64,000 bases of DNA from NCBI RefSeq assembly GCF_000430625.1, contig NZ_KE387171.1, positions 100,240-164,239 of the forward strand, in the 5' to 3' direction. A program made the position numbers and the translations under genes. Shown piece by piece: positions 37,699 to 47,313 of this stretch; position 1 is the first letter of the stretch, and each line of letters opens with the position of its first letter. Origin of the DNA: Aneurinibacillus terranovensis DSM 18919. GTDB taxonomy: Bacteria; Bacillota; Bacilli; Aneurinibacillales; Aneurinibacillaceae. The notes under the pieces were generated by a model, which saw only the letters and a program-made list of their open reading frames with translations, had not been told where the DNA came from and did not search any database.

Positions 37699-38898
37699 TT
37701 ATAGCGCTTCGACGAGCGTGGCAAGCCCCTGTCCGCCGCCAATGCAAAGAGACACAACGCCATAACGAAGCTGGCGGCGGCGCAGTTCATAGAGAATGGT
37801 GCCAAGCAGGCGGGCTCCGCTGCACCCGAGAGGATGACCAAGAGCAATAGCGCCTCCGTTTACATTCGTTTTTTCCATGGGAAGGCCAAGTTCCCGCATA
37901 CATGCCAGCGATTGGGAAGCAAACGCCTCATTCAGTTCAAAAAGATCAATATCCTCAACGGTCATGCCCACATCCGCGAGCAGCTTGCGAATCGCCACAA
38001 CCGGCCCGATTCCCATCAACCGCGGATCGACGCCGCCGACGGCAAAATGAACGATTCTTCCCAGCGGTGCCGCCTGCGCTTGCTTCATTCTTTCCTCAGA
38101 CAAGAGAAGCACAGCAGCCGCACCATCGTTGATCCCGGATGAGTTCCCCGCTGTAACGGTCCCATTCTTGCGGAAGGCGGGCTTTAGTTTTCCTAATGTG
38201 TCAAGCGTTGCGTCACGGCGCGGGTGTTCATCCTGATCAAATACCTTTGTCTCGCCTTTTTTGCCGGGAATAAGCACCGGAATAATTTCTTCCCGGAAAA
38301 GGCCGCCATCGATGGCTTGAATAGCCCGCCGTTGGCTCTCTAAAGCAAAGCGATCCTGATCGTCCCGGCTAATCCCGAATTTCTCCGCGACGTTTTCCGC
38401 CGTATCTCCCATCGTCAAATCCCCATACAGGGACACAGGGGCCGAGCGCGGTCCTCCGAAAGATTCCATTAAGGTTTGCGAACCCCGCTGGTACGGCTGT
38501 GCAAACTTCTCCATGATATACGGAGAACGGGTGAGATTTTCCACGCCTCCTGCTACCACGGATTCCGCGTGGCCTGCTTGAATGCTCTGGGCGCCGAGAT
38601 TAATCGCTTCCAATCCTGAGGCACATACCCGGTTAACGGTGAGCCCGGGCACAGATTCCGGGAAACCCGCCTTCAGCAGCCCTACTCGGGCAATATTTAT
38701 GAAAGGACCTGCTGAAATAACGTTGCCCATGATGACGCTATCAATCTGGTCCTTGGACACTTCCGCCCGATCCGCTACACCCTGCATCACGGCTGCAGAC
38801 AGATCATCAATCGGTACATCCTTTAAGCTGCCGCCCAGCTTACCGATGGCCGTCCGGACACTTGCTACAACATAAACTTCTCTCTTTTGCTCCATCAT
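37699..38898 (-). CDS. Acetyl-CoA acyltransferase (thiolase), second copy
   Basis: This is a 399-residue thiolase with [31 protein letters not shown] and SLCIGGGQG catalytic motifs. Its ATG overlaps the upstream stop codon (ATGA), so it is coupled to the preceding dehydrogenase-like gene. It shares the length of the next thiolase but differs clearly in sequence, which argues for distinct substrates and not a recent duplication. Confidence 0.9.
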   Translation of the reverse strand: MMEQKREVYVVASVRTAIGKLGGSLKDVPIDDLSAAVMQGVADRAEVSKDQIDSVIMGNVISAGPFINIARVGLLKAGFPESVPGLTVNRVCASGLEAINLGAQSIQAGHAESVVAGGVENLTRSPYIMEKFAQPYQRGSQTLMESFGGPRSAPVSLYGDLTMGDTAENVAEKFGISRDDQDRFALESQRRAIQAIDGGLFREEIIPVLIPGKKGETKVFDQDEHPRRDATLDTLGKLKPAFRKNGTVTAGNSSGINDGAAAVLLLSEERMKQAQAAPLGRIVHFAVGGVDPRLMGIGPVVAIRKLLADVGMTVEDIDLFELNEAFASQSLACMRELGLPMEKTNVNGGAIALGHPLGCSGARLLGTILYELRRRQLRYGVVSLCIGGGQGLATLVEAL

Positions 38899-39650
38899 TT
38901 TACTCCCGCCTCTTGTGCGGTATACGTGTAAAACCCCTGCCCTGTACGTTCTCCCAGCCGCTTCGCCAGCACCATCTTGCGAAGCAGCGGGGCAGGGCGG
39001 TAGCGTTCTTCGCCAAGATTTTGATACATCCCTCTTATAATGGAAAATACTTCATCCAATCCGATGCGATCCGCCCATTCCAGCGGGCCGTACGGATAGT
39101 TCGTTCCCTTCTTCATCGCAACATCAATATCTTCAGGGGTTGCCGTTCCTTCCATCACGGCGAATACCGCTTCGTTGATAATTAATGAAAGGATACGCGG
39201 AAAGACCAATCCCACTTCATCCTCTACAAGGGCCATTTCCTTCCCAAGCGTTTGAAACAGTGCAGCCACTGTCTCCATTGCCGCCGGCCCGGTTTGCAAC
39301 GCTGGAGCCATTTCAATTAATTGACGTTCGCACAGCGGGACGAGCGTGCCAAAGCCGCATACCCGTTCGGGGAAATCTGCCCACGAGGCGATTTCCGTTG
39401 CCGTTATTGCCAAAGAGGTAGAGGTAATCGGCACTTGCGGGGGCAGCAGTTGATCCAGCTTTTGAATAATTGATTTCTTTTCATCGAGGTCGAGATTGCT
39501 TACTTCAATTGCCAGGTCCACCGGATGATGACCCTCTTCAAGTTCATCGACCGTGATAACAGAATAACCGTGTTGAACCAGCAGTTGCTTCAACTCACCG
39601 AACAGAGGGCTTTGACCGGCCAGCACAACGGCTTTACTCGCTGTATTCAT
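38895..39650 (-). CDS. 3-hydroxyacyl-CoA dehydrogenase-like protein without a canonical NAD motif
   Basis: The 251-residue protein keeps the C-terminal 3HCDH domain (PRILSLIINEAVFAVMEGTATPEDIDVAMKKGTNYPYGPLEWAD, residues about 145-190; GQGFYTYTAQE at the end). The N-terminal strand, however, reads KAVVLAGQSPLFGELKQLL where GxGxxG should be. It may bind NAD weakly or be a non-catalytic partner of the dehydrogenase encoded immediately upstream. ATG 39650 has GGGGAGGG and overlaps the upstream gene by 17 bases; an upstream extension is rejected. Confidence 0.8.
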   Translation of the reverse strand: MNTASKAVVLAGQSPLFGELKQLLVQHGYSVITVDELEEGHHPVDLAIEVSNLDLDEKKSIIQKLDQLLPPQVPITSTSLAITATEIASWADFPERVCGFGTLVPLCERQLIEMAPALQTGPAAMETVAALFQTLGKEMALVEDEVGLVFPRILSLIINEAVFAVMEGTATPEDIDVAMKKGTNYPYGPLEWADRIGLDEVFSIIRGMYQNLGEERYRPAPLLRKMVLAKRLGERTGQGFYTYTAQEAGVK

Positions 39651-40491
39651 AAAAACCCTCCCCTGTTTTCCGGCCGAGCGATCCTGCCTGCACCATTCGC
39701 TGTTGGATTCGGCTTGGTTTAAACCGGCCCTCGTGGAAGAAATTCGTATAGACCGATTCTGTTGTTGCGTAATTAATGTCGATGCCAATCATGTCCTGCA
39801 GTTCGAACGGTCCCATTTTAAAACCGCCGGCTTTCTTCATAATGTCATCGATTTGTTCTACGGTACTAATGCGGTCACCGAGTATACGTAAAGCTTCATT
39901 ATAATAAGGGCGTGCGACACGATTGACGATAAATCCGGGCGAGTCACTGACCAGAACAGGCGTTTTGCCTAAATCCTTAGCGAATTGATAAGCCCTTTCC
40001 ACGTTTTCTACACTTGATTTTTTTCCCTTAATGATCTCAATGAGCGGCATAACGGGAGCCGGATTAAAGAAATGAAAGCCGAGAATTCGCTCCTGATGCT
40101 TTAATCCTCCGGCAATTTCTGTAATAGAGATAGACGATGTGTTGGATAAAAGCAGTGCATCCTCACGAAGCGTATCCGCAAGGGTAGAAAAAATCGTTTT
40201 TTTTAAGTCGAGCCGTTCCGGAACCGCCTCGATCGCGATGTCGCAATCACGAAGAGACTTAAGTTTGGTTTCCGCTGTGACTCGTCCCGTGATTTCTTCC
40301 TTCTGCTGTTCAGTGATTCTGCCTTTTTGTATATCTCTATTTAATATCGACGCAATGTAACTTTGTGCCCGTTCCAATGCATCGGGGTTAGCATCCACTA
40401 AAGAGACGCGGTGTCCGGATCGAGCGCAGACAAGCGTAATGCCTGCTCCCATCGTACCTGCGCCAATGACTCCTACCTGATAAGGCGTCAT
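39634..40491 (-). CDS. paaH: 3-hydroxyadipyl-CoA / 3-hydroxyacyl-CoA dehydrogenase
   Basis: The 285-residue enzyme has the NAD-binding GAGTMGAGI at its start and the catalytic histidine context GFHFFNPAPVMPLIE near residue 140. The helical dimerisation domain ends in GRKTGEGFYEYSE. In this operon it should oxidise 3-hydroxyadipyl-CoA before the thiolase step, as PaaH does. AAAGGAGG precedes the ATG. Confidence 0.9.
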   Translation of the reverse strand: MTPYQVGVIGAGTMGAGITLVCARSGHRVSLVDANPDALERAQSYIASILNRDIQKGRITEQQKEEITGRVTAETKLKSLRDCDIAIEAVPERLDLKKTIFSTLADTLREDALLLSNTSSISITEIAGGLKHQERILGFHFFNPAPVMPLIEIIKGKKSSVENVERAYQFAKDLGKTPVLVSDSPGFIVNRVARPYYNEALRILGDRISTVEQIDDIMKKAGGFKMGPFELQDMIGIDINYATTESVYTNFFHEGRFKPSRIQQRMVQAGSLGRKTGEGFYEYSE

Positions 40492-40506
40492 ATGATGGAC
40501 CCTCCT

Positions 40507-41289
40507 TTATTTACCTGTGAAAACAGGCTTTCTTTTTTCAAAGAATGCTTGCACGCCTTCTTTATGGTCCGCCGTAGCTCCGGCGATTTCCTGGGCAAAC
40601 GCTTCATATTCCAGCGTTTCTTCCAGGCTCATATCAAATCCTTTGTACACGACCCGCTTGATGAGCCCGATTCCTTTTGTCGGCAAACTGGCTAATCTAG
40701 CCGCATAGTCTTGTACTTCCTGCTCGAAATTTTCTGCGGAACAAATCTTGTTCACCAATCCAATTCGATAGGCTTCTTCGACTGATACCTTATCGCCTGT
40801 AAAGGCCAGTTCAAGAGCCCTTCCGATTCCTACAATCCTCGGCAGATAATAACAGCCACCGGAATCAGGCACCAGCCCGATGTTTATAAATACGTTGGCA
40901 AAGGAAGCCTTTTCTGATGCAAGGCGAATGTCACAGGCTAAAGCCAGGCTCATTCCTGCTCCCGCTGCTACACCGTTTACAGCTGCGATGATCGGTTTTT
41001 CTATTTTCTGCAGCTGCATAATCAGGGGATTGTAGCGTTCCCTAAGAAAAGATCCGAAATCAACATCTTTTCCCTGCACTTCAGCCAGGTCCTGACCCGC
41101 GTTAAACGCTTTACCCGCACCAGTAATGACAAGGCAGCGAACCTCCGCATCTTTTTCCGCTTTCTTCAGCGCATCCAAAAATTCGCGATGCATTTGCTCA
41201 GTAAAAGCGTTGAATTTGTCCGGACGATTCATCGTCACTTTGGCTACGCCGTCTTCCTTCTCAACAAGAATGGTTTCATATCCGTACAT
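40507..41289 (-). CDS. paaG: 1,2-epoxyphenylacetyl-CoA isomerase
   Basis: The 260-residue crotonase-fold protein carries AGQDLAEVQGKD and the isomerase-type catalytic stretch GLVPDSGGCYYLPR, where the Asp replaces the hydratase Glu, as in PaaG. It converts the ring epoxide made by PaaABC into oxepin-CoA. GGGGGAGAGG precedes the ATG. It lies between the PaaF-like hydratase and PaaH. Confidence 0.88.
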   Translation of the reverse strand: MYGYETILVEKEDGVAKVTMNRPDKFNAFTEQMHREFLDALKKAEKDAEVRCLVITGAGKAFNAGQDLAEVQGKDVDFGSFLRERYNPLIMQLQKIEKPIIAAVNGVAAGAGMSLALACDIRLASEKASFANVFINIGLVPDSGGCYYLPRIVGIGRALELAFTGDKVSVEEAYRIGLVNKICSAENFEQEVQDYAARLASLPTKGIGLIKRVVYKGFDMSLEETLEYEAFAQEIAGATADHKEGVQAFFEKRKPVFTGK

Positions 41290-41300
41290 TGCCTCTCCCC

Positions 41301-42074
41301 CTAGCGACCCGTAAATTTGGCCTTACGCTTTTCGATAAAAGCCTTCATCCCTTCGGACTTATCTTCGCTCGCAAATAGCAAATAAAAGGCGTTTCGTTCA
41401 TAGTCCATTCCTTCATCCAGCGGAACATCCAGCGCCTTGCCCACCGTTTTTTTAATCAGACGTACCGCAATAGGCGGCTGCTCCGCAATTTTCTTCGCAA
41501 GTTTTAAAGCCTCTTCGAAGTATAATTCAACCGGAACAACCCGGTTGATTAAACCGAAGTCAAGCGCTTCTTGCGCAGTAATTGACTCACCGGTCAAAAG
41601 CATTTCCATCGCCTTTACTTTCCCAACCACCTTCGTTAAGCGCTGCGTTCCACCGGCACCCGGCATTACGCCAAGCTTAATTTCAGGCTGGCCAATCCGG
41701 GTTGTCTCGGAAGCGACGATGATGTCGCAATTCATCATCAGCTCACATCCGCCGCCAAGCACGAATCCGCTTACCGCTGCAACGATTGGCTTGTTAATCT
41801 TTGCGATTCGATCCCAGACAGAGAATTGATCTTTCAGCAGCATCGAAACCGTTGCTTCGTCGGCCATTTCCGCAATATCTGCACCGGCGGCAAATGCTTT
41901 ATCATTTCCCGTCAAAAGAATGGCCCGGATGGAGTCGTCCCCGTCCATCCGCTCCAGCTCTGCCACAAGTTCGTCGATGATCTTAAGATTTAAGGCATTC
42001 AAGACGTGGGGCCGGTTGAGCTGAATGATGCCCACGTCGCCGTCCTTTGAAGCCAGAATGTGTTCGTACGTCAT
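41301..42074 (-). CDS. paaF: Enoyl-CoA hydratase, PaaF-like
   Basis: The 257-residue crotonase-family protein has the oxyanion motif AAGADIAEM and the hydratase glutamates in VLGGGCELMMNCD and LGVMPGAGGTQR. Length and order fit 2,3-dehydroadipyl-CoA hydratase. The ATG at 42074 follows GGGGGGA; an ATG six codons earlier encodes part of that site. A second hydratase at 43468 could exchange roles with it. Confidence 0.83.
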   Translation of the reverse strand: MTYEHILASKDGDVGIIQLNRPHVLNALNLKIIDELVAELERMDGDDSIRAILLTGNDKAFAAGADIAEMADEATVSMLLKDQFSVWDRIAKINKPIVAAVSGFVLGGGCELMMNCDIIVASETTRIGQPEIKLGVMPGAGGTQRLTKVVGKVKAMEMLLTGESITAQEALDFGLINRVVPVELYFEEALKLAKKIAEQPPIAVRLIKKTVGKALDVPLDEGMDYERNAFYLLFASEDKSEGMKAFIEKRKAKFTGR

Positions 42075-42097
42075 CGTTATCCCCCCAGCCATGCTTT

Positions 42098-43423
42098 CTA
42101 TATGAGAACGTTATTGCGCTTATCTACGATACGAATCGCTTTCCCTTCACTGCGTCCAATCATATTCGGCTTACCCACGCGCAGTATGACGGATACCCCC
42201 AGCGCATTCTTCATTTCATGGCTGATCGCTTTTACCAGCTTCGCCACTTCGCTGCTGCTTTCCAGTTCACCCACCTGCGCCAGGAAGTCCTGCTTCACTT
42301 CACAATGCACTTCAAAACGATCCAGCGCCCCGTCCCGTTCAATGACGACCTGGTAATGAGGGGCGAGCTCTTTAAATCCAAGCAGAACGGATTCAATCTC
42401 TGTAGGGAAGACATTGACTCCCCGAATAATGAGCATATCATCGACCCGGCCTTTGATGCGGGACATTCGCATGGTTGTGCGGCCGCACTTACACTTCTCA
42501 GGATTGAGGGAAGCGATATCACCTGTACGATAGCGGATGACAGGGAAGGCCTCCTTTGTTAGAGAGGTAAAGACCAACTCCCCCTCCTGCCCGTATGGGA
42601 GCACTTCCCCAGTCTTCGGATCGATGATTTCCGGATAGAAGTGATCTTCTGCAATATGGAGGCCATCCTGCACTTCGTGACATTCAATGGAAACCCCGGG
42701 TCCCATAACCTCACTCAGGCCGTAAATATCTACTGCTTTAATATTGAGTGATTCCTCCAACTGAACCCGCATCTCTTCCGACCATGGTTCAGCGCCAAAA
42801 ATTCCGTACTGCAGACTTGTTTTTCGCGGATCAAGCCCCATCCGCTCCATCTCTTCCGAAATATTCAGAATATAAGACGGCGTACCGGCAATTCCGCGTG
42901 GCTGGAAATCCTCAATCAGCGTAATCTGGCGCGGCGTATTCCCACCTGAGATGGGAACGGCAACCGCCCCTAAATATTCAATTCCGTAATGCAAACCAAG
43001 TCCGCCGGTAAACAGTCCGTATCCATAGGCGTTATGAAAAATATCGCCGGGCAGGCCGCCCGCACAACAAATAGCCCTGGCTACGATTTCGGACCAATTT
43101 TCAATGTCTTTTTTCGTATACCCTACAACTGTTGGCTTCCCCTTCGTTCCGGACGAACCGTGGATCCGTACAATTTCATGCTGTGTAGCTGCAAAGAGGC
43201 CAAAAGGATAATTTTCCCGTAAATCGGTCTTTTTCATAAAAGGCAGTTTCTCAATATCTTCTAGCGACTGAATATCTTCAGGCTTAATCCCTGCGTGATC
43301 AAAAGCTTCCTTATGAAAAGGAACTTTCTCATATACTCGTTTCACCGTCTCTTGAAGCCGCGCAAGCTGAAGTTTACCCATCTGTTCCCGTGACAACGTT
43401 TCCATTTCAGAATTGAATATCAT
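42098..43423 (-). CDS. paaK: Phenylacetate-CoA ligase
   Basis: The 441-residue AMP-forming ligase activates phenylacetate, the entry reaction of the pathway. The adenylate loop HGSSGTKGKPTVVGYT lies near residue 95, YGLSEVMGPG near 235, then YRTGD and the hinge RIKGRVDDMLIIRGVNVFPTEIE. The GTG-initiated upstream reading is rejected because GGAGG sits six bases before the ATG at 43423. Confidence 0.96.
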   Translation of the reverse strand: MIFNSEMETLSREQMGKLQLARLQETVKRVYEKVPFHKEAFDHAGIKPEDIQSLEDIEKLPFMKKTDLRENYPFGLFAATQHEIVRIHGSSGTKGKPTVVGYTKKDIENWSEIVARAICCAGGLPGDIFHNAYGYGLFTGGLGLHYGIEYLGAVAVPISGGNTPRQITLIEDFQPRGIAGTPSYILNISEEMERMGLDPRKTSLQYGIFGAEPWSEEMRVQLEESLNIKAVDIYGLSEVMGPGVSIECHEVQDGLHIAEDHFYPEIIDPKTGEVLPYGQEGELVFTSLTKEAFPVIRYRTGDIASLNPEKCKCGRTTMRMSRIKGRVDDMLIIRGVNVFPTEIESVLLGFKELAPHYQVVIERDGALDRFEVHCEVKQDFLAQVGELESSSEVAKLVKAISHEMKNALGVSVILRVGKPNMIGRSEGKAIRIVDKRNNVLI

Positions 43424-43467
43424 AGCTATCCTCCTACACACAGACTCTTATTATATTACGTGTTTGG

Positions 43468-44253
43468 CTACTCACCGCGGAAAACCGGTTTTCTTTTTTC
43501 TCTAAACGCTTCGAGGGCTTCTACACGATCCTTTGTCGGAATAATGACTTCGTAAGCTTTGGCTTCAATATCCAGCCCTGTTTGCAGATCGACCCCGATT
43601 CCTTTATCAATCGCATATTTCGCCTGGTTGACAGCCAGAGGAGCATTCTGCAAAATTTCCTCAGCTAAGGAATAAGCCCGCCGGTGAAGTTCCTGTAAAT
43701 TATCAGTCACGCCATTTAAAATCCCTTTTTCCCACGCTTCCTCAGCTGAAATTTTCCGCGCCGTAAGAATAAGCTCTTTCGCCTGTGAAGGGCCGATTAA
43801 GCGGGTTAACCGCTGGGTTCCACCGGCTCCTGGAATGATACCCAGGCTCACCTCCGTGAGGCCCATTTTGGCGTCACGGACAGCAAAGCGAAAATCACAT
43901 GCTAGCGCTAGTTCAAATCCGCCGCCAAATGCATAGCCGTTAATTGCGGCAATCGTAGGCTGTGGAATTCTTTCTAATGCCGTGAACACATCCCTGATTT
44001 TTCTCACATTGCGCCGCACCTGCTGCTCTGTAAGCGTGCGTCTTTCTTTCAGGTCTGCCCCTGCACTGAATGCACGTCCTTCAGCTGTGACGATAACAGC
44101 CCGAATGTTTTTTGGGTCCTGCCGGATTTCTTCAATAATCTCCTGCAAACGGACAAGCGTCTCATAATTAAACGCATTCAGTTCGTTTGGCCGATTCAGG
44201 GTAATCGTCGCCATATGATTTTCACATGTAAACAAAACCGTTTCCCGGTCCAT
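43468..44253 (-). CDS. Enoyl-CoA hydratase/isomerase family protein
   Basis: This 261-residue crotonase-fold protein has FSAGADLKERR, YAFGGGFELALACD and LGIIPGAGGTQR with both hydratase Glu positions. It is the first crotonase of the operon and resembles methylglutaconyl-CoA hydratase-like proteins. Which paa step it serves is not decidable by eye; a spare PaaF or a ring-opening function are options. GGAAAGGA precedes the ATG. Confidence 0.85.
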   Translation of the reverse strand: MDRETVLFTCENHMATITLNRPNELNAFNYETLVRLQEIIEEIRQDPKNIRAVIVTAEGRAFSAGADLKERRTLTEQQVRRNVRKIRDVFTALERIPQPTIAAINGYAFGGGFELALACDFRFAVRDAKMGLTEVSLGIIPGAGGTQRLTRLIGPSQAKELILTARKISAEEAWEKGILNGVTDNLQELHRRAYSLAEEILQNAPLAVNQAKYAIDKGIGVDLQTGLDIEAKAYEVIIPTKDRVEALEAFREKRKPVFRGE

Positions 44254-44279
44254 ACCTAACGTCCTTTCCTCATCATACT

Positions 44280-44672
44280 TTATCGATCCGTGCTGATCCG
44301 CGCATACGTTCCTGTCGCTACGGCTACCAGCGTACCGTCTACCGTCCTTACTTTTGCTTCCATGATAATCATCCGTTTGCCTCTTTTGATTACACTCGAT
44401 TCAGCAATCAGCCGCTCTCCTCTTGCCGGTGCCAGATAGTTAATCTTGCTCTCCACGGTTACACACTGCTGCACCCCGTTAACATGGGGTGCGGCTGCAT
44501 AGCCCATGACCACGTCGGCTAACGTACTCGTAACCCCGCCATGTACGACTCCTTCGATGCTGTTGTATAACTCTGGCCTGATTTTGAGACTGGCTTTGCA
44601 TCCGTTTTCATTTAACTCATCAATTTCTATACCTAAGTAATGATTAAATCTATTTTTCGATCCATCGATCAT
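44280..44672 (-). CDS. PaaI-like hot-dog thioesterase 2
   Basis: The 130-residue protein shows the hot-dog signature SIEGVVHGGVTSTLADVVMG around residue 50 and a C-terminal strand VRTVDGTLVAVATGTYARI. The ATG at 44672 behind GGAG is chosen over an extension beginning in the gap. It follows another thioesterase of the same family by about 80 bases. Confidence 0.82.
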   Translation of the reverse strand: MIDGSKNRFNHYLGIEIDELNENGCKASLKIRPELYNSIEGVVHGGVTSTLADVVMGYAAAPHVNGVQQCVTVESKINYLAPARGERLIAESSVIKRGKRMIIMEAKVRTVDGTLVAVATGTYARISTDR

Positions 44673-44755
44673 GATCGCTCCACTCCAAACAAAAGAAAAT
44701 GGCAGAAGGCCTACTTTCCAAAGCATCCAGCACGGTAAGCTTAACGCGTAAAACT

Positions 44756-45205
44756 TTACTCTTTCGGCACTGGAATAAAATATTCGTTTTTTCGATAGGC
44801 TAATGCATCCAGAATCGCCACAGTCTCCTTTTCACTCTCCACACGTATGCGGTACCATGCCGTACGGTGGTTCCTTTTTTCCTCGACAGCCGTTGCTCTG
44901 AGAAGAGAACCTCCAAAGCTTGCAGCAAGAAACCCAATATTCATAGAAAGTGCGACCGACGTTTTTCCATAGGAATTGGAGGCAACAGCAAAAACCGTAT
45001 CGGCAAGTGCAAAAATAACGGCTCCATGGGTAGTAGAGTGGGCATTGAGCATCGTTGGCTTCACTTCTAACTCCGCGGCGGCCGTGCCTGCCCCGACTTC
45101 GGTTATCCGAATACCTAAGAATTGGGCAAACGGGTCGCGTTCTAATTTTTCAACAATTTCTTTATAATAAGTAGCATGGAGTTCTTGATCCGTTTGTGTT
45201 CGCAT
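44756..45205 (-). CDS. paaI: Hydroxyphenylacetyl-CoA thioesterase PaaI
   Basis: The 149-residue hot-dog protein has the PaaI signature LNAHSTTHGAVIFALADTVFAVASN, divided around residue 62, with the Asp/His active-site area. PaaI prevents CoA trapping by hydrolysing dead-end ring-hydroxylated phenylacetyl-CoA products. AGGTGG lies five bases before the ATG at 45205; the GTG three codons upstream lies inside that site. Confidence 0.87.
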   Translation of the reverse strand: MRTQTDQELHATYYKEIVEKLERDPFAQFLGIRITEVGAGTAAAELEVKPTMLNAHSTTHGAVIFALADTVFAVASNSYGKTSVALSMNIGFLAASFGGSLLRATAVEEKRNHRTAWYRIRVESEKETVAILDALAYRKNEYFIPVPKE

Positions 45206-45214
45206 GAGGACCAC

Positions 45215-45514
45215 CTACAATACTTCCGCAAAATGCATGGATACGAGCTTGCCGGCAAAGCCCATTAAGTCTTTTCCAGCCGCTTTTCCTTCCGGAGATG
45301 ACAACGCTTGCAAAATAGCTTCTTTGCTTTCAAAGAACATTTCAGCAATCAGGTGCAGATCGCTTTCTCCCATCGGAGTGCCTACTACTTTATTGACTTC
45401 TAATTTAATAAGGCCAGGCATTTTTTCAGCAAGAGGCCCATGCACATTAAAATAGTGCTGGTCGAATTCCTCAATATTTTCCGGTTTACGGTAGATCGCG
45501 ATTAATTTATGCAT
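45215..45514 (-). CDS. EthD-domain protein, first gene of the central paa operon
   Basis: The 99-residue protein is a ferredoxin-like dimeric alpha-beta barrel of the EthD family (KLIAIYRKPENIEEFDQHYF, HGPLAEKMPGLIK). Family members are often needed for aromatic or ether oxidation without a known reaction. GGAGG is well placed for the ATG at 45514, and abuts a first ATG two codons earlier, which is rejected. Heading the operon, it is the gene nearest the PaaX-type palindrome. Confidence 0.83.
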   Translation of the reverse strand: MHKLIAIYRKPENIEEFDQHYFNVHGPLAEKMPGLIKLEVNKVVGTPMGESDLHLIAEMFFESKEAILQALSSPEGKAAGKDLMGFAGKLVSMHFAEVL

Positions 45515-45562
45515 TTTCATCCTCCTCTTTATAACTTTCCTATATGACGGTTTACTTATATG

Positions 45563-45577
45563 ACGTTATTATAACGT
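45563..45577 (-). promoter_or_regulatory. PaaX-box candidate and -10 of the central paa operon
   Basis: ACGTTAT-T-ATAACGT is a perfect palindrome and the best copy of the motif. The minus-strand TATAAT (45568-45573) lies within it; the -35 is weak. Two TATATGACG half-motifs lie at 45541-45566. Confidence 0.65.
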
Positions 45578-45662
45578 ATTTAATATTTTAAGTATATTAA
45601 TAATGATAAATCTTCGTCAAGATTTATTTTTTAGAATTAATTAGCCGCTGAACAAAAAAAAT

Positions 45663-45789
45663 AAGAAACACTCGCGGGGCATTGCCTCTTGTTATTCCCC
45701 CACACAGGAATCAAACAGCCGCTTTGTGGCACGGTGGACGCTCCACAGGGAAAAAGCAACGTTTGACTCATACTTCGCGAGTATTTCTT
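45663..45789. repeat. Degenerate, shorter relative of the hairpin element
   Basis: Imperfect inverted ends AAGAAACACTCGCG and CGCGAGTATTTCTT bound 127 bases that keep GCAACGTT and CAGCCGCTT blocks of the first hairpin unit; the second hairpin is missing. It lies between ALDH copy 2 and the central operon promoter. Confidence 0.6.
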
Positions 45790-45803
45790 CGCTTACAAAT
45801 AGA

Positions 45804-47246
45804 TTAAAGGCCAAACGATACAAATTTTATTTCTAAAAATTCTTCTAGCGCGTAGCGACCGCCTTCCCGTCCGATTCCGCTTTCTTTGAATCCCCCAAAT
45901 GGCGCCTGGGTTTGTGTCGGCGAGCCGTCGTTTATACCTACAATGCCGTATTCAAGTGCTTCTGACATCCTGAAGCAACGGCTGTTGTTTTGTGTGTAGA
46001 CATATGCTGCCAGTCCATAATCTGTATCATTCGCCAACTCTACAACTTCGGCCTCTTCTTTAAATGTAAGAATCGGAACAACAGGCCCGAAAGTTTCTTC
46101 CGTATAAATCTTCATATCAGGCGTTACATCCGTAATTACAGTTGGCTCACAGTAGAAGCCTTTGCTATATTCGCCATCTGTCAGACGGTTTCCGCCGTAT
46201 ACAATATTCCCGCCTCTTTCCCGCGCATCGTCGATATGATCCAACACTTTGTTTAAACCGTTTTCATTCACCAATGGCCCGATTTCTGTATCCATGTTTC
46301 TTCCGTCGCCGACCTTCGCTTTTGTCAACCTCTCAACCAGCTTGTTTGTAAATTCCTCTACGACAGACTCATGAACGTACAATCTATTTGTGCAAATACA
46401 CATCTGTCCGGAATTAAAGAATTTACTTTCAAATAAACCCGTCACTGCAGCATCAAGATCCGCATCGTCAAAAACAATGAATGGCGCATGGCCGCCTAAT
46501 TCAAGGCTCACTCGTTTTACTGTTTTCGCTGCGCCCTCCATTAATAGCTTCCCTACACGTGTAGAACCGGTGAAAGCAATCTTGCGCACTTTTTTATTGT
46601 CTGTAAACTCTTTGCCAATGGATTCCGGATTTCCAATGACAAGATTGACAACGCCTTTCGGGAATCCTGCCTGTTCAATTAATTCAAACAAACGAATGGC
46701 GCTAAGCGGAGTTCCTTCCGCCGGTTTTAACACAACCGTACATCCGGCTGCCAATGCAGGAGCAATTTTACGCGCTACCATATTCACAGGAAAATTCCAT
46801 GGAGTAATCGCGGCAACAACTCCTACAGGGTGTTTCGTTACCATAATACGTTTATTCGGAATAGTGGAAGGCACAGTCTCTCCATAAACTCGTTTCGCCT
46901 CTTCTGCATACCACATAAAGTTATCCGCAGCCCCAAGTACTTCACCTTTCGCCTCACGGAGGGGTTTTCCCATTTCGGCACAGATAATGCCAGCCAATTC
47001 ATCGCGATGAGTACGAACCAGTTCATAGAGATTATTTAAGTATTTGGATCTTTCTCTTGCCGTTGCCTGAGCCCAGCTTTTAAACGCTGCATCTGCTGCA
47101 GCGATCGCTTTTGCCGCATCACGGCTATCACCAAAACTAACGCTTCCTACCGATTCACCTGTTGCCGGATTGATGACTTCTTGTGTTTCTCCGCTTTCTG
47201 CCTCTATCCATTCACCATTGATATACATTTTTTTGCTATCTGTCAT
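45804..47246 (-). CDS. NAD(P)-dependent aldehyde dehydrogenase, paa-linked copy 2
   Basis: The 480-residue paralogue of the enzyme at 29839 has the catalytic cysteine again at residue 283 (SGQMCICTNR). Most of the core is identical by eye, with changes spread evenly, so the duplication is old or the copies came separately. The ATG at 47246 fits the family start better than one 14 codons upstream. It closes the second paaABCD operon. Confidence 0.88.
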   Translation of the reverse strand: MTDSKKMYINGEWIEAESGETQEVINPATGESVGSVSFGDSRDAAKAIAAADAAFKSWAQATARERSKYLNNLYELVRTHRDELAGIICAEMGKPLREAKGEVLGAADNFMWYAEEAKRVYGETVPSTIPNKRIMVTKHPVGVVAAITPWNFPVNMVARKIAPALAAGCTVVLKPAEGTPLSAIRLFELIEQAGFPKGVVNLVIGNPESIGKEFTDNKKVRKIAFTGSTRVGKLLMEGAAKTVKRVSLELGGHAPFIVFDDADLDAAVTGLFESKFFNSGQMCICTNRLYVHESVVEEFTNKLVERLTKAKVGDGRNMDTEIGPLVNENGLNKVLDHIDDARERGGNIVYGGNRLTDGEYSKGFYCEPTVITDVTPDMKIYTEETFGPVVPILTFKEEAEVVELANDTDYGLAAYVYTQNNSRCFRMSEALEYGIVGINDGSPTQTQAPFGGFKESGIGREGGRYALEEFLEIKFVSFGL

Positions 47247-47313
47247 ATCGTATAATTCTCCTCCAGTTGTAAAGGAAATTTTACTCATTCGTCTGTTAAT
47301 GTCCTGCTGTCTC

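Noticed and set aside
37834-38142. Plus-strand frames inside the thiolase genes
   Set aside because: Antisense shadows of two well-defined thiolases.
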